Source: Pseudomonas sp. PDM04 (GTDB lineage: Bacteria; Pseudomonadota; Gammaproteobacteria; Pseudomonadales; Pseudomonadaceae). Taken from it: a DNA stretch of 64,000 bases. Each line of letters opens with the position of its first letter. The first letter of the stretch is position 1. The stretch is taken from positions 124,001-188,000 of the forward strand of contig NZ_JACVAI010000002.1 in assembly GCF_014851765.1 (NCBI RefSeq), written 5' to 3'. The notes under the pieces are model-generated. The model did not search any database. It had not been told where the DNA came from and worked only from the letters and a program-made list of their open reading frames with translations. Both the position numbers and the translations under genes were made by a program. Below are positions 9,917 through 18,430 of this stretch, piece after piece.

Positions 9917-10018
9917 ATCGCGAGCAGGCTCGCTCCCACCAGGGCCTCTGGTTGATCAGGAAGTGCGGGATCAGTTGCTGGCACCCCCACCACGTGTGGG
10001 AGCGAGCCTGCTCGCGAT
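9917..10018. repeat. Inverted REP pair inside the pqq operon (pqqB-pqqC gap)
   Basis: Two REP copies in opposite orientation (9917-9939 and 9996-10018) lie between pqqB and pqqC. Each has arms able to fold into a hairpin. Paired inverted REPs of this kind are REPIN-like units. Within an operon they could stabilise or segment the mRNA. Confidence 0.88.
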
Positions 10019-10029
10019 GGGGCCAGGGG

Positions 10030-10944
10030 CTACAACACAATGTCCATGCCGTCATAGGCCACCTCGATCCCCCGTCGCTCCAGCAACGCCCGTTCCGCCG
10101 AGTCCTCGTCGAGTATCGGGTTGGTGTTGTTGATATGGATCAGCACCTTGCGCTGCCGGGGAAAATCCTCCAGCCGCTCGAGCATCCCGCCCGGTCCGCT
10201 TTGCGGCAGGTGCCCCATTTCGCTGCCCAGGCTCTGGCCGACACCGCACACACGCATTTCGTCGTCGCGCCACACGGTGCCGTCCAGCAGCAGGCAATCG
10301 GCACGCGCCATCCAATGGGCGACGTCGTCATCGATCTGGCCCAGCCCCGGGGCGTAGAACAGTGCAGCACCCGAACGCTGGTCTTCGATAAACAGGCCGA
10401 TGGTGTCGCCCGGCTGCGGATTGCCGCGGTTGGGCGAGTAAGGTGGCGCGTTGCTGACCAGGGGAATCGCGCGCAAGCGCAGGTGCTCGCAGGCGGCAAT
10501 GTGGAACGGTTCGCGGTCCAGCTCGACGGGTTGCCACTGCAAACCGCCGTTCCAGTGTTCGAGCATGGGGAACAAGGGGAATCCGCTGCTGAGGTCTTCA
10601 TGCACCCGGGCGGTGCACCAGACCGTATGCGGGCAACCTTCGCGCAGGCTCAACAGGCCGGTGCAATGGTCGATCTGGCTGTCCATCAACAGCACGCCGG
10701 CAATCGCCGTGTCGCGCAGGCGGCGCGCCGGTTGCAGCGGCGCGAAACTGTCGAGTTGCGCGCGGATGTCCGGGGAAGCATTGCACAGCAGCCAATTCAC
10801 ACCGTCCTCGCTCAGGGCGATGGATGACTGCGTTCGACGCTGCGCCCGCAGGCTGCCGCCGCGCTGTCCGGCGCACTGCCGGCAGTTGCAGTTCCACTGC
10901 GGAAAACCACCGCCGGCGGCGGAGCCGAGAACGCGGATGTGCAT
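10030..10944 (-). CDS. pqqB: PQQ biosynthesis protein PqqB (MBL-fold)
   Basis: PqqB is a metallo-beta-lactamase-fold protein that hydroxylates the tyrosine part of the PQQ precursor. The 304-residue product opens [20 protein letters not shown], with the CNCRQC zinc-binding cysteines, and has [17 protein letters not shown] in the MBL core. The start is the ATG at 10944: GGAG is 8 bases upstream, and an in-frame TTG six bases earlier is too close to it. The gene lies 55 bases after pqqA. Confidence 0.96.
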   Translation of the reverse strand: MHIRVLGSAAGGGFPQWNCNCRQCAGQRGGSLRAQRRTQSSIALSEDGVNWLLCNASPDIRAQLDSFAPLQPARRLRDTAIAGVLLMDSQIDHCTGLLSLREGCPHTVWCTARVHEDLSSGFPLFPMLEHWNGGLQWQPVELDREPFHIAACEHLRLRAIPLVSNAPPYSPNRGNPQPGDTIGLFIEDQRSGAALFYAPGLGQIDDDVAHWMARADCLLLDGTVWRDDEMRVCGVGQSLGSEMGHLPQSGPGGMLERLEDFPRQRKVLIHINNTNPILDEDSAERALLERRGIEVAYDGMDIVL

Positions 10945-10999
10945 GGGCAATGCTCCAGGAGGCAGGCCCGGCCAACACCACGGCTGGCCGGGTGAACGA

Positions 11000-11071
11000 T
11001 CAGCGGTTGGCGAAATACATCGTCACTTCGAAGCCAATGCGCAGGTCGGTAAACGCGGGTTTAGTCCACAT
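11000..11071 (-). CDS. pqqA: PQQ precursor peptide PqqA (23 residues)
   Basis: This small gene encodes a 23-residue peptide beginning [10 protein letters not shown] and ending MYFANR. The two residues that become PQQ, Glu15 and Tyr19, are present in EVTMY with the required three-residue spacing. AGAGGA precedes the ATG as a ribosome binding site. It heads the pqqABCDE operon. PqqA peptidase (pqqF) is not adjacent: the next gene upstream is the aldehyde dehydrogenase, so PqqF must be encoded elsewhere. Confidence 0.97.
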   Translation of the reverse strand: MWTKPAFTDLRIGFEVTMYFANR

Positions 11072-11145
11072 GGGTCAATCCTCTTCTTATGCCGGGCAAT
11101 TCCGGTAAAGCCATTAATGCACGGGGCGCGAAAGGTCCGAATGCT

Positions 11146-11177
11146 ACTTTCGAACGAGGTTGTGGGGTGCGTTGGTA
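11146..11177. promoter_or_regulatory. Candidate tandem ped-regulon boxes upstream of pqqA
   Basis: TGCGTTGGTA at 11168-11177 (8/10 to TACCTTGGTA) and TACTTTCGAA at 11146-11155 (7/10) lie with centres exactly 22 bp apart, 97 and 75 bases upstream of pqqA. The same 22-bp spacing occurs at the pedF-pedE and porin promoters. Regulator assignment (PedR1/PedR2/ErbR type) is inferred. Confidence 0.45.
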
Positions 11178-11218
11178 GGGGGTGCGCCTCGGCGTTCAAG
11201 CAATGTGAAAAACCCATA

Positions 11219-11299
11219 TGGGAGCGAGCCTGCTGGCGATGAAGTCAGCACATTCAGCATTGAATGTCGGACCGCAATCGCGAGCAGGCTCGCTCCCAC
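11219..11299. repeat. Inverted REP pair
   Basis: A REP at 11219-11240 (one mismatch, GCTGGCGAT) faces a canonical inverted copy at 11277-11299. They lie between the aldehyde dehydrogenase and the pqq promoter and are followed by a run of eight G. Confidence 0.85.
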
Positions 11300-11323
11300 A
11301 GGGGGGGGCATGGGTTCAGGAGA

Positions 11324-12844
11324 TCAGAAGAACCCCAACGGATTGATGTCGTAGCTCACCAGCAGGTTCTTGGTCTGCTGATAGTGATCGAGCATCATTT
11401 TGTGGTTCTCGCGACCGACACCGGATTTCTTGTAGCCACCGAACGCGGCATGGGCCGGGTACAGGTGGTAGCAGTTGGTCCACACGCGCCCGGCCTTGAT
11501 CGCCCGGCCCATGCGATAGGCGCGGTTGATGTCGCGGGTCCACAGGCCGGCGCCGAGGCCGAATTCGGTGTCGTTGGCGATGGCCAGGGCTTCGGCTTCG
11601 TCCTTGAAGGTGGTGACGCCCACCACCGGCCCGAAGATTTCCTCCTGGAACACACGCATCTTGTTGGTGCCCTTGAGCAGCGTCGGCTGGATGTAGTAGC
11701 CGCTGGACAGGTCGCCCTCCAGGCGCTCGGCGGCGCCGCCGGTGAGCAGCTCGGCGCCCTCCTCCTGGGCAATGTTCAGGTACGAGAGGATCTTGTCGTA
11801 TTGCTGCTCCGACGCCTGGGCGCCGACCATGGTTTCGGTGTCCAGTGGGTTGCCGCGCTTGATCTTGACGATTTTCTTCATCACTTCAGCCATGAACGGC
11901 TCGTAGATCGACTCCTGCACCAGTGCGCGGGACGGACAGGTGCACACCTCACCCTGGTTGAAGAAGGCCAGCACCAGGCCTTCGGCGGCTTTCTCGATGA
12001 ACGCCGGTTCGGCCTGCATGATGTCTTCGAAGAAGATGTTCGGCGACTTGCCGCCCAGTTCGACGGTGCTCGGAATGATGTTCTCGGCGGCGCAATGCAT
12101 GATGTGCGCACCGACCGGGGTGGAACCGGTGAAGGCAATCTTGGCGATGCGCTTGCTGGTGGCCAGTGCTTCACCGGCTTCGCGACCGAACCCTTGAACG
12201 ATGTTGAGCACACCGGCCGGCAGCAGGTCGGCGATCAGTTCGGCGAAGACCATGATCGACAGTGGCGTCTGTTCGGCGGGCTTGAGCACGATGCAGTTGC
12301 CGGCGGCCAGGGCCGGGGCGAGCTTCCAGGCCGCCATCAACAGTGGGAAGTTCCACGGGATGATCTGCCCGACCACACCCAGTGGCTCATGGAAATGGTA
12401 GGCGGTGGTCAGCTCGTTGATCTCGGCGGCGCCGCCTTCCTGGGCGCGGATGCAGCCGGCAAAGTAACGGAAATGGTCGGCTGCCAGCGGCACGTCGGCG
12501 TTCAGGGTTTCGCGCACGGCCTTGCCGTTGTCCCAGGTTTCGGTGACGGCGAGGATTTCCAGGTTCTGTTCGATGCGGTCGGCAATCTTCAACAGCACCA
12601 GGGAGCGGTCCTGGGCCGAGGTCTTGCCCCAGGCATCGGCGGCGGCATGGGCCGCGTCGAGGGCCTTGTCGATGTCGGCGGCGCTGGAGCGCGGGAATTC
12701 GGCGATCACTTCGCCGTTGACCGGTGAAGTGTTGGTGAAATACTGGCCATCGACCGGCGCAACGAACTCGCCGCCAATGAAGTTGCCGTAGCGCGCCTTG
12801 AAGGAAACGACGGCGCCGGGTGTTCCGGGTTGTGCGTAAATCAT
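11324..12844 (-). CDS. pedI: NAD-dependent aldehyde dehydrogenase (ExaC/PedI type)
   Basis: This 506-residue cytoplasmic aldehyde dehydrogenase takes the aldehydes released by the quinoprotein alcohol dehydrogenases to acids. Catalytic residues are visible: Glu262 in VELGGKSPN and Cys301 in [24 protein letters not shown] and FTGSTPVG mark the NAD-binding fold. It closely fits ExaC of P. aeruginosa and PedI of P. putida in family and in position next to the quinoprotein gene. It has its own upstream region with a box TTATTTGGTA 107 bases before the ATG. Confidence 0.92.
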   Translation of the reverse strand: MIYAQPGTPGAVVSFKARYGNFIGGEFVAPVDGQYFTNTSPVNGEVIAEFPRSSAADIDKALDAAHAAADAWGKTSAQDRSLVLLKIADRIEQNLEILAVTETWDNGKAVRETLNADVPLAADHFRYFAGCIRAQEGGAAEINELTTAYHFHEPLGVVGQIIPWNFPLLMAAWKLAPALAAGNCIVLKPAEQTPLSIMVFAELIADLLPAGVLNIVQGFGREAGEALATSKRIAKIAFTGSTPVGAHIMHCAAENIIPSTVELGGKSPNIFFEDIMQAEPAFIEKAAEGLVLAFFNQGEVCTCPSRALVQESIYEPFMAEVMKKIVKIKRGNPLDTETMVGAQASEQQYDKILSYLNIAQEEGAELLTGGAAERLEGDLSSGYYIQPTLLKGTNKMRVFQEEIFGPVVGVTTFKDEAEALAIANDTEFGLGAGLWTRDINRAYRMGRAIKAGRVWTNCYHLYPAHAAFGGYKKSGVGRENHKMMLDHYQQTKNLLVSYDINPLGFF

Positions 12845-12901
12845 GGTGAGCCTCTGTCTGGGTCGAGGCCTGTCGGACCGACAGGCGATGCACCGATACT
12901 A

Positions 12902-12949
12902 GAGAGCCCCGCCGGCCAGACGAATGCGCCGTTGGCAGGAGGGGCTCTC
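12902..12949. other. 9-bp inverted repeat in the aldehyde dehydrogenase upstream region
   Basis: GAGAGCCCC (12902-12910) and GGGGCTCTC (12941-12949) are perfect complements separated by 30 bases, directly next to the candidate ped box at 12951. It may be an operator, a leader hairpin or the remnant of a terminator; there is no U-tract. Confidence 0.4.
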
Positions 12950-12950
12950 G

Positions 12951-12960
12951 TTATTTGGTA
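12951..12960. promoter_or_regulatory. Candidate ped-regulon box upstream of the aldehyde dehydrogenase
   Basis: TTATTTGGTA followed by GTAGG matches 7/10 of the island box and shares the GGTAGTAGG extension with the pedF-pedE box. It is 107 bases from the ATG, close to the distance seen for pqqA (97), pedH (112) and pedF (108). Confidence 0.4.
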
Positions 12961-12982
12961 GTAGGTTGGGCGCAAATCCGAT

Positions 12983-13069
12983 GTGGGAGCGGGCTTGCTC
13001 GCGAAGGGGCCGTGTCTGTCGAGAGGGACGTTGAATGGCACACCGCTTCGCGAGCAAGCCCGCTCCCAC
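12983..13069. repeat. Inverted REP pair, second sequence class
   Basis: Two inverted copies (12983-13005, 13047-13069) have the variant core GTGGGAGCGGGCTTGCTCG ending GAA rather than GAT. The same subclass occurs at 41586-41651. Confidence 0.85.
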
Positions 13070-13092
13070 AGGGTGATGGGCAAGATTTCAGG

Positions 13093-14868
13093 TCAGTGCT
13101 TCGCCACCAGGTCCTTCGGCAACTTGAAGGTCCAGAGCATGCCGCCCTGGTTGAAGTCCTTCACGCGCTTGGCCACCTCACCGCCCCACAGCGGGACGGC
13201 GCCGCCCCAGCCCGACAGCACCGAGACGTATTGCTCGCCATCCATTTCCCAGGTCACCGGCGAGCCGAGCACGCCCGAGCCGGTCTGGAACTCCCAGACT
13301 TTTTCGCCGGTCTTGGCATTGAAGGCCTGCAGGAACCCTTCCGGCGTACCGGTGAACACCAGGTTGCCCTTGGTGGTCAGCACCCCGCCCCACAGCGGCG
13401 CGAAGTTCTTGTGGCGCCACACTTCCTTGCCGGTTTTCGGGTCGATGGCGCGCAACACGCCGATGTAGTCTTCGTTCAACGGCTTGATGGTGAAACCGGC
13501 ACCGAGGAACGCCGCGCCTTTCTTGTAGGCGATGCCCTCATTCCAGATGTCCATGCCCCATTCATTGGACGGCACGTAGAACAGCCCGGTGTCCTTGTTA
13601 TAGGCCATCGGCATCCAGTTTTTCGCGCCGAGGAACGCCGGGGCGACGAACACCGAACTGCCCTTGGCTTCGCTGCCCGGTGCACCCGGACGGCTGGCTT
13701 CGTTGTAGATTGGCCGACCGTCTTTATCCAGGCCGGTGGCCCAGGTGATCTTGTCCACGAACGGGAAGCCACGGATGAACTTGCCGTTGGTACGGTCCAG
13801 CACGTAGAAGAAGCCGTTGCGGTCGGCGGTCGCCGCCGCCTTGATTTCCTTGCCGCCCTCGGTGTAGTTGAACGACACCAGCTCGTTGACGCCGTCATAG
13901 TCCCAGCCATCGTGGGGCGTGCTCTGGAAGTGCCATTTGATGGTGCCGTCGTCCGGATTGAGTGCCAGGCGCGACGACGAGTACAGGTTGTCGCCAGGAC
14001 GCAGGTGCGAGTTCCATGGCGCCGGGTTGCCGGTGCCAAACAGCAGCAAGTTGGTTTCCGGATCGTAGTAACCGCCCAGCCAGGGCGCTGCACCGCCGGT
14101 TTTCCACAGATCGCCCGGCCAGGTCTTGCCGGCCTCGCCGCCGGAGATACCGTTCTCTATCGCTTTGCCGTCCTTGTAGACATAGCCCATGTGGCCTTCG
14201 ACCGTCGGGCGGGACCACAGCAAATCACCGTTTTTCGGGTCGTAGGCTTCGATTTTCCCCACCACCCCGAACTCGCCACCGGCCACACCGGTGATCAGCT
14301 TGCCGTTGATCACCAGCGGCGCGGCACTGATCGAGTAACCTTCCTTGTGGTCGGCGACTTTCTTGCTCCACACCACCTTGCCGGTGTCCTTGTTCAGCGC
14401 CACGAGCTTGGCGTCGAGGGTGCCGAAGAACACCAGGTCGCCATACAGCGCCACGCCACGGTTGATCACGTCGCAGCACGGGCGGATGTCGTCGGGCAAG
14501 CGTGCATCGTATTGCCAGAGTTTCTTGCCGGTGCGCGCATCCACCGCGAATACCCGCGAGTAGGATCCGGTCATGTACATCACGCCGTCCTTGATCATCG
14601 GCTGAGCCTGTTGACCGCGCTGTTTTTCACCGCCGAAGGAAAACGCCCAGACCGGTCGCAGGTCTTTCACGTTGTTGACGTTGAGGGTATCGAGGGGGCT
14701 GTAGCGCTGACCCTGGACGCCCAGACCGTTGGTGACGATCTGCTCCGGGTTCTTGGGGTCCTGGAGAATGTCCTGGTCACTGACGGCGGCCAATGCCGTG
14801 CCGGACAGCAGCATGGCACTGAGCAACACGCTCAGGACGAAGGGTTGGCGACGTGCGGGTTGGGTCAT
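13093..14868 (-). CDS. pedH: Lanthanide-type PQQ alcohol dehydrogenase PedH
   Basis: This is a periplasmic eight-bladed propeller quinoprotein, 591 residues, with a signal peptide ending about ALA-AV (residues 26-28). PQQ-site landmarks are the vicinal disulfide Cys131-Cys132 (RPCCDV), Glu199 (GGEFG), Asn281 (GTGNPAPW) and catalytic Asp323. The residue two after it is Asp325 (GWDYDG). An Asp at this position is what distinguishes rare-earth-dependent XoxF/PedH enzymes from calcium enzymes, so I read this as the lanthanide-dependent member. It stands alone between two REP pairs, with a candidate box 112 bases upstream and a perfect palindrome 31 bases before the start. It feeds electrons to cytochrome PedF. 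Confidence 0.94.
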   Translation of the reverse strand: MTQPARRQPFVLSVLLSAMLLSGTALAAVSDQDILQDPKNPEQIVTNGLGVQGQRYSPLDTLNVNNVKDLRPVWAFSFGGEKQRGQQAQPMIKDGVMYMTGSYSRVFAVDARTGKKLWQYDARLPDDIRPCCDVINRGVALYGDLVFFGTLDAKLVALNKDTGKVVWSKKVADHKEGYSISAAPLVINGKLITGVAGGEFGVVGKIEAYDPKNGDLLWSRPTVEGHMGYVYKDGKAIENGISGGEAGKTWPGDLWKTGGAAPWLGGYYDPETNLLLFGTGNPAPWNSHLRPGDNLYSSSRLALNPDDGTIKWHFQSTPHDGWDYDGVNELVSFNYTEGGKEIKAAATADRNGFFYVLDRTNGKFIRGFPFVDKITWATGLDKDGRPIYNEASRPGAPGSEAKGSSVFVAPAFLGAKNWMPMAYNKDTGLFYVPSNEWGMDIWNEGIAYKKGAAFLGAGFTIKPLNEDYIGVLRAIDPKTGKEVWRHKNFAPLWGGVLTTKGNLVFTGTPEGFLQAFNAKTGEKVWEFQTGSGVLGSPVTWEMDGEQYVSVLSGWGGAVPLWGGEVAKRVKDFNQGGMLWTFKLPKDLVAKH

Positions 14869-14898
14869 GGCGGCTACCTCTGCGGGTTTTTGTTATAC

Positions 14899-14915
14899 CC
14901 GGGAAATTTTCCCGG
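14899..14915. promoter_or_regulatory. Perfect 17-bp palindrome in the pedH leader
   Basis: CCGGGAAA-T-TTTCCCGG lies 31-47 bases upstream of the pedH ATG. Its left side, TACCCGGGAA, overlaps a 7/10 match to the island box and resembles the ercA palindrome. It could be an operator or an RNA hairpin specific to pedH. Confidence 0.45.
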
Positions 14916-14979
14916 TCTGGTGCAGATTCTTGGTCGCCACAGGCCCTGCGACAATTGCCCGCAGTGTTGAGATTTCTAG

Positions 14980-14989
14980 TTCCTTGGTA
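14980..14989. promoter_or_regulatory. Candidate ped-regulon box upstream of pedH
   Basis: TTCCTTGGTA matches 9/10 of TACCTTGGTA and continues with GCGGG. It lies 112 bases upstream of the pedH start, the same distance as in pedF. Confidence 0.5.
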
Positions 14990-15023
14990 GCGGGTCTCGG
15001 TCTCGACCAATGCTGGCGCCCCT

Positions 15024-15110
15024 GTGGGAGCGCGCGTGTTCGCGATGGCACTGGATCAGGCACACCTGTGTTGAATGGACTGACCTCATCGCGAGCAGGC
15101 TCGCTCCCAC
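15024..15110. repeat. Inverted REP pair
   Basis: A somewhat diverged copy at 15024-15046 and a canonical inverted copy at 15088-15110 lie downstream of the MBL hydrolase and upstream of the pedH promoter region. Confidence 0.82.
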
Positions 15111-15134
15111 AGAGGATAGGGATGTTGGGGGGGG

Positions 15135-16061
15135 TTATTGATCAACGCGCTTCATCTGCTCACGCTCATAACGCGGGTACAGATGGCTGACACTGCGAAT
15201 CAGCTCGTAGCGGCTCAGGCTGATCGCGGCGAAGCGTTCCGGAATGGGGCTGCGGATCATTTCCGCCATGTCGCTGCCGTTGGCGGCGCCGTCGCGCATC
15301 AGTTGATCGAGCCAGCCGAGGTAGTCGCGCATTTGCGCGAATGGTCTGGCATCGTTGGCCAGCGGGCCGTGGCCGGGCACGATCAGTGTCCAGGGCAGCG
15401 CCTGGAGGCTGTCGATGTCTGCCAGCCACACCGACAGCCCAGGGCTGTTCGGCGTGGTCAGCGCCCGCTGATAAAACACCAGATCGCCGGCGAACAGCAC
15501 GCCGGTCTTCTGGTCGAGAATAGCCAGATCCGCGCCCGTATGCCCACCCAGGCTCAGCAGGCGCAGATCGTGATTCCCAAAAGTTCGTATCCCGGGCGCC
15601 AGCGTTTCGGTCGGCAACACCACTTCGGTGCCGCGCATCCAGTCCCCTACCAGCCGGTACATGTTTTCGGCCATGGCGTCGCCCTGCTGTTTGAGCAGCT
15701 CGGTCGTGCCGGCCAATGCGCCGATCGGCACGTCGCTGAAGGCCTGATTGCCCAGCACGTGGTCCGGGTGGTGATGGGTCAGCAACACCTGGATGACCGG
15801 CTTGTCGGTGGTCGCGGCAATCGCCTTGCGCAGGGCTTCGCCGTAGCGCCGCGAGGGCCCGCTGTCGATCACTACCACGCCGCGCTCGGTGACGATGAAC
15901 GCCGTGTTGACGATGTTGCCGCCGTTGCTGCGGGCGAAATTATCGGTACTGCCTTCGAGCAACCAGGTGTCTTCGGCGATCTGCCGGGGCGTGAGTCTGT
16001 AGTCGAGGTCGGCGAGCGCCGGCAGACTCAGGCTCATGAACAACAGCAGCATCCAGCGCAT
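15135..16061 (-). CDS. Quinoprotein relay system MBL-fold metallohydrolase
   Basis: This is an exported metallo-beta-lactamase-fold protein of 308 residues with a signal peptide (MRWMLLLFMSLSLPALA). The zinc motif is THHHPDH (HxHxDH), followed by GGHTGADLA and GDLVFYQRA with the later His and Asp ligands. The ATG at 16061 is chosen because AAGGAG lies 7 bases upstream. It is the last gene of the operon pedF-binding protein-SoxYZ-like-MBL. The family is known from genomes as part of a quinoprotein relay system, and its substrate is not established. It may act on a thioester or persulfide carried by the SoxYZ-like partner (inference). Confidence 0.85.
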   Translation of the reverse strand: MRWMLLLFMSLSLPALADLDYRLTPRQIAEDTWLLEGSTDNFARSNGGNIVNTAFIVTERGVVVIDSGPSRRYGEALRKAIAATTDKPVIQVLLTHHHPDHVLGNQAFSDVPIGALAGTTELLKQQGDAMAENMYRLVGDWMRGTEVVLPTETLAPGIRTFGNHDLRLLSLGGHTGADLAILDQKTGVLFAGDLVFYQRALTTPNSPGLSVWLADIDSLQALPWTLIVPGHGPLANDARPFAQMRDYLGWLDQLMRDGAANGSDMAEMIRSPIPERFAAISLSRYELIRSVSHLYPRYEREQMKRVDQ

Positions 16062-16077
16062 CGCGCGCTCCTTGGGG

Positions 16078-16836
16078 TCAGGGTATGGCCGCATCGAATT
16101 CATTGCCGCTGTTGTCACGCAATGTCAGGCGCGTCTGCCCTGCGCCCTCGACGTCGAAGGCCAGGCTGGGGTTCTCGCTGACAGCGGGAAACAGCTCGAG
16201 GCGCGCCAACAGGCGATCATCCTGATCGCGCAGCTCGACGTGGTTGATGAAAAATTCCGGAATGCCGCTGACCATGCCGTTGTCCATCGGATGCGCCACC
16301 TGCAAACGCAGGCGGCTGAACTCCCCGCGCGGGTAACGCCCGCCCAGCACCTGGCCCAGGCGCTCCTCCCAACCCGGCTCGGTGCGCACCACACTGGGTG
16401 CCGTGCAACCGCCACCCGCCGCATCGATCAGGGTCGACCCCACATGCCACAGCCCATCGCGGGTCTGTACGGCGGCGCGCAATGGGGTTGCCTGCTCGAT
16501 ACGGATGCGGATCGACAGCCAGGGCAGCACGCCATCCAGTGGCTGGAAATCGACGATTTTCGGCAAAGGATTGAGTTCGGCCCAGGCGATGATCTTCACC
16601 ACCTCGCCCTTGAATGCCCGGGCATCGATCTCCAGCGGGACCTGACGTGCGTCCTCGGCAAACGGCGGCGCCAGCAGCTTGACCCGGTCATCGAACACGA
16701 ATGGCGCATCGCCAAGCATCTGCTTGTGGTAGAAGGCCCACATCACCGAGGGCACCGGGTCCGGCCCCGGCTCCACCGCCCCGTGTGCGACCAGGGGCAA
16801 CCAGCAGGCCAGCAGCCAACTTGCGCACCGGGTCAT
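16078..16836 (-). CDS. Quinoprotein dehydrogenase-associated SoxYZ-like carrier protein
   Basis: This secreted 252-residue protein has a signal peptide (MTRCASWLLACWLPLVAHGA). The N-terminal half resembles SoxY and ends in a flexible GGGCTAP with a single Cys near residue 145, like the GGCGG swinging-arm Cys of SoxY. The C-terminal half (MDNGMVSGIPEFFINHVELRD) resembles SoxZ. It is thus a natural SoxY-SoxZ fusion. It overlaps the preceding gene by ATGA. Its neighbours suggest a covalent carrier function linked to quinoprotein alcohol oxidation, but the cargo is unknown. Confidence 0.83.
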   Translation of the reverse strand: MTRCASWLLACWLPLVAHGAVEPGPDPVPSVMWAFYHKQMLGDAPFVFDDRVKLLAPPFAEDARQVPLEIDARAFKGEVVKIIAWAELNPLPKIVDFQPLDGVLPWLSIRIRIEQATPLRAAVQTRDGLWHVGSTLIDAAGGGCTAPSVVRTEPGWEERLGQVLGGRYPRGEFSRLRLQVAHPMDNGMVSGIPEFFINHVELRDQDDRLLARLELFPAVSENPSLAFDVEGAGQTRLTLRDNSGNEFDAAIP

Positions 16837-17711
16837 GGTTGATACATGTCCGGCGCGTCGTAACGCAGACCGTAACGGGCATAGAGGGCGTTGACCGAAC
16901 CGTCGCGGATCAGCCCCTCCAGCGCCTCTTCCACGGCGTAGGCGAGTTGGCGGTTGCTTTCGTGCACCGCCATGCCGATTTCCCAGCGCTGCTTGCCCAT
17001 GTTCGGGTAGGCGTTCTCCGCCAGCGCCACCTGCGGGTCGGCGGCTTCGTGCACCTGCCAGTCGATCTCGCCACGCATGGCCATGACCGCGTCGACCTCC
17101 CCGGCCTTCATCGCGGCAAACGCCTGGGGCACGCCGGGATAGTGACGGGTGGTGCCGGCGAGCATGCCGTTGAACACCGATGTCAGGTAGAACGACGGCA
17201 CGCTGTCGACCTCGACGCCAATGGGGTGTTGCTGGAACACCGCGACGCTGGCCACCGATTCCAGGCGCCGGCGGTCATAGGCGACCTGCCATTGTTCATT
17301 CTGGTACGGACCGAACATCACCACATGGCCGTTTTCCAGTTCACCCACGTCATTGCGCTTGCGCGCGTAGTCCTGGTCGTAGGGCACGCGCATCATCAGG
17401 TCGGCCAGTTGCTGGTTGTGCAACTGGCTGGCCCGCCAGATGTAATCGCGCAGATCGTCGTCGAGTTTTTCGCCGGGCGGCGCCCAGATCAGTGTGAGCC
17501 GCACCCCCAGCGCCTTGGCCAGGGCACCCGCCAGTTCGACGTCCACGCCCCTGGGTTGGCCGGCGTCTTCGAAGCTGTAAGGCGCAAAATCCTTGTAGAC
17601 CGCCACTTTCAACTCGCCGGCGGCGATCATTTCGTCATAGGTGCGGACCTGCGCCTGCACCGCCGGGCAGCACAGCAACACAGCGCTGATCACCATCGCG
17701 AGCAGGCGCAT
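16833..17711 (-). CDS. Periplasmic binding protein, quinoprotein-associated (SBP family 3-like)
   Basis: This 292-residue exported protein (signal peptide MRLLAMVISAVLLCCPAVQA) has the family 3 solute-binding fold. Landmarks are GELKVAVYKDFAPYSFED near the N-terminus, GVDVELAGALAKALG, and AMKAGEVDAVMAMRGEIDW. No ABC permease or ATPase of the matching type is adjacent, so it may be a periplasmic ligand carrier rather than a transporter subunit. The same gene lies behind the PedF cytochrome in P. putida. It begins three bases after the pedF stop and overlaps the SoxYZ-like gene. Confidence 0.82.
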   Translation of the reverse strand: MRLLAMVISAVLLCCPAVQAQVRTYDEMIAAGELKVAVYKDFAPYSFEDAGQPRGVDVELAGALAKALGVRLTLIWAPPGEKLDDDLRDYIWRASQLHNQQLADLMMRVPYDQDYARKRNDVGELENGHVVMFGPYQNEQWQVAYDRRRLESVASVAVFQQHPIGVEVDSVPSFYLTSVFNGMLAGTTRHYPGVPQAFAAMKAGEVDAVMAMRGEIDWQVHEAADPQVALAENAYPNMGKQRWEIGMAVHESNRQLAYAVEEALEGLIRDGSVNALYARYGLRYDAPDMYQP

Positions 17712-17714
17712 GCA

Positions 17715-18176
17715 TCAATTCTCGACGCGGACGCTGTCGAGGTAGGTGCGAACGGCCCACAAGGCTTCCTGGCTCAGGTAGTCGGCCATCTTCGGCATGT
17801 ACACCCGACCGTCGCGCACCGCACCGTGGCGCACGCGTTCGACAAACCATTCGTCACCGGCCTCATCGGCATCCAGCATGCGCAGGTCGGGGGCGATGCC
17901 GCCGGACTTGGCTTCCAGGCCATGGCAGGCCGCGCAGTTCTGGTTGTAGGCCGAAGAGCCGATTTCCACGGCTTTGTCGTGCTCGGGTGATTTGCGGTAA
18001 GGATTGACCGCCGCCCAACCGTCACCATCAAGCTGTACGCCAGCGTCCTTGATCGGGGTCAGCCCTTTGGTCTCGACGGCTTGCGGCACAACGTTGCCAT
18101 GGGCCCAGACCGAACCTGCACTGATAAAGCCGGCCAGCAGTCCGGCGACGAGCAAGGCGTTGCGTTTAGTTGTCAT
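17715..18176 (-). CDS. pedF: Cytochrome c-550 PedF, electron acceptor of the quinoproteins
   Basis: This is a periplasmic single-haem cytochrome c of 153 residues with a signal peptide ending VWA. The haem site is CAACH (Cys81, Cys84, His85) and the axial Met is in VYMPKMADY (Met127 or Met130). It corresponds to ExaB of P. aeruginosa and PedF of P. putida and takes electrons from PedE and PedH. It heads a four-gene operon and is divergent from pedE, with a shared 254-base control region. Confidence 0.94.
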   Translation of the reverse strand: MTTKRNALLVAGLLAGFISAGSVWAHGNVVPQAVETKGLTPIKDAGVQLDGDGWAAVNPYRKSPEHDKAVEIGSSAYNQNCAACHGLEAKSGGIAPDLRMLDADEAGDEWFVERVRHGAVRDGRVYMPKMADYLSQEALWAVRTYLDSVRVEN

Positions 18177-18261
18177 TGTTATGCCCTCAGGATTGCACGC
18201 AAAACCTCTTTGCAGAGGCTATGGCAGCCATCTTAGAAAGCACCCGGGCGCATCCCCATGC

Positions 18262-18293
18262 TGCTTTGGTGGCCGCGGCTTAGTACCTTGGTA
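18262..18293. promoter_or_regulatory. Candidate tandem ped-regulon boxes between pedF and pedE
   Basis: TACCTTGGTA (18284-18293) is the consensus form. TGCTTTGGTG (18262-18271, 7/10) lies exactly 22 bp away. The main box is 108 bases from pedF and 138 from pedE and could serve both directions. Flanks TAG and GTAGTAGGG recur at other sites. Confidence 0.55.
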
Positions 18294-18430
18294 GTAGGGC
18301 TTGTGGTGCACACCCAAATCAGGTGCCGTCTGGGAATTCTTCCCGGCAACGGCGGGACTTTTTCCGTAGTCGCCGCCCCGCCGGACACACCACCCTGTGC
18401 AGGCCAAAACCTCCACTGGGAACTGCAACC

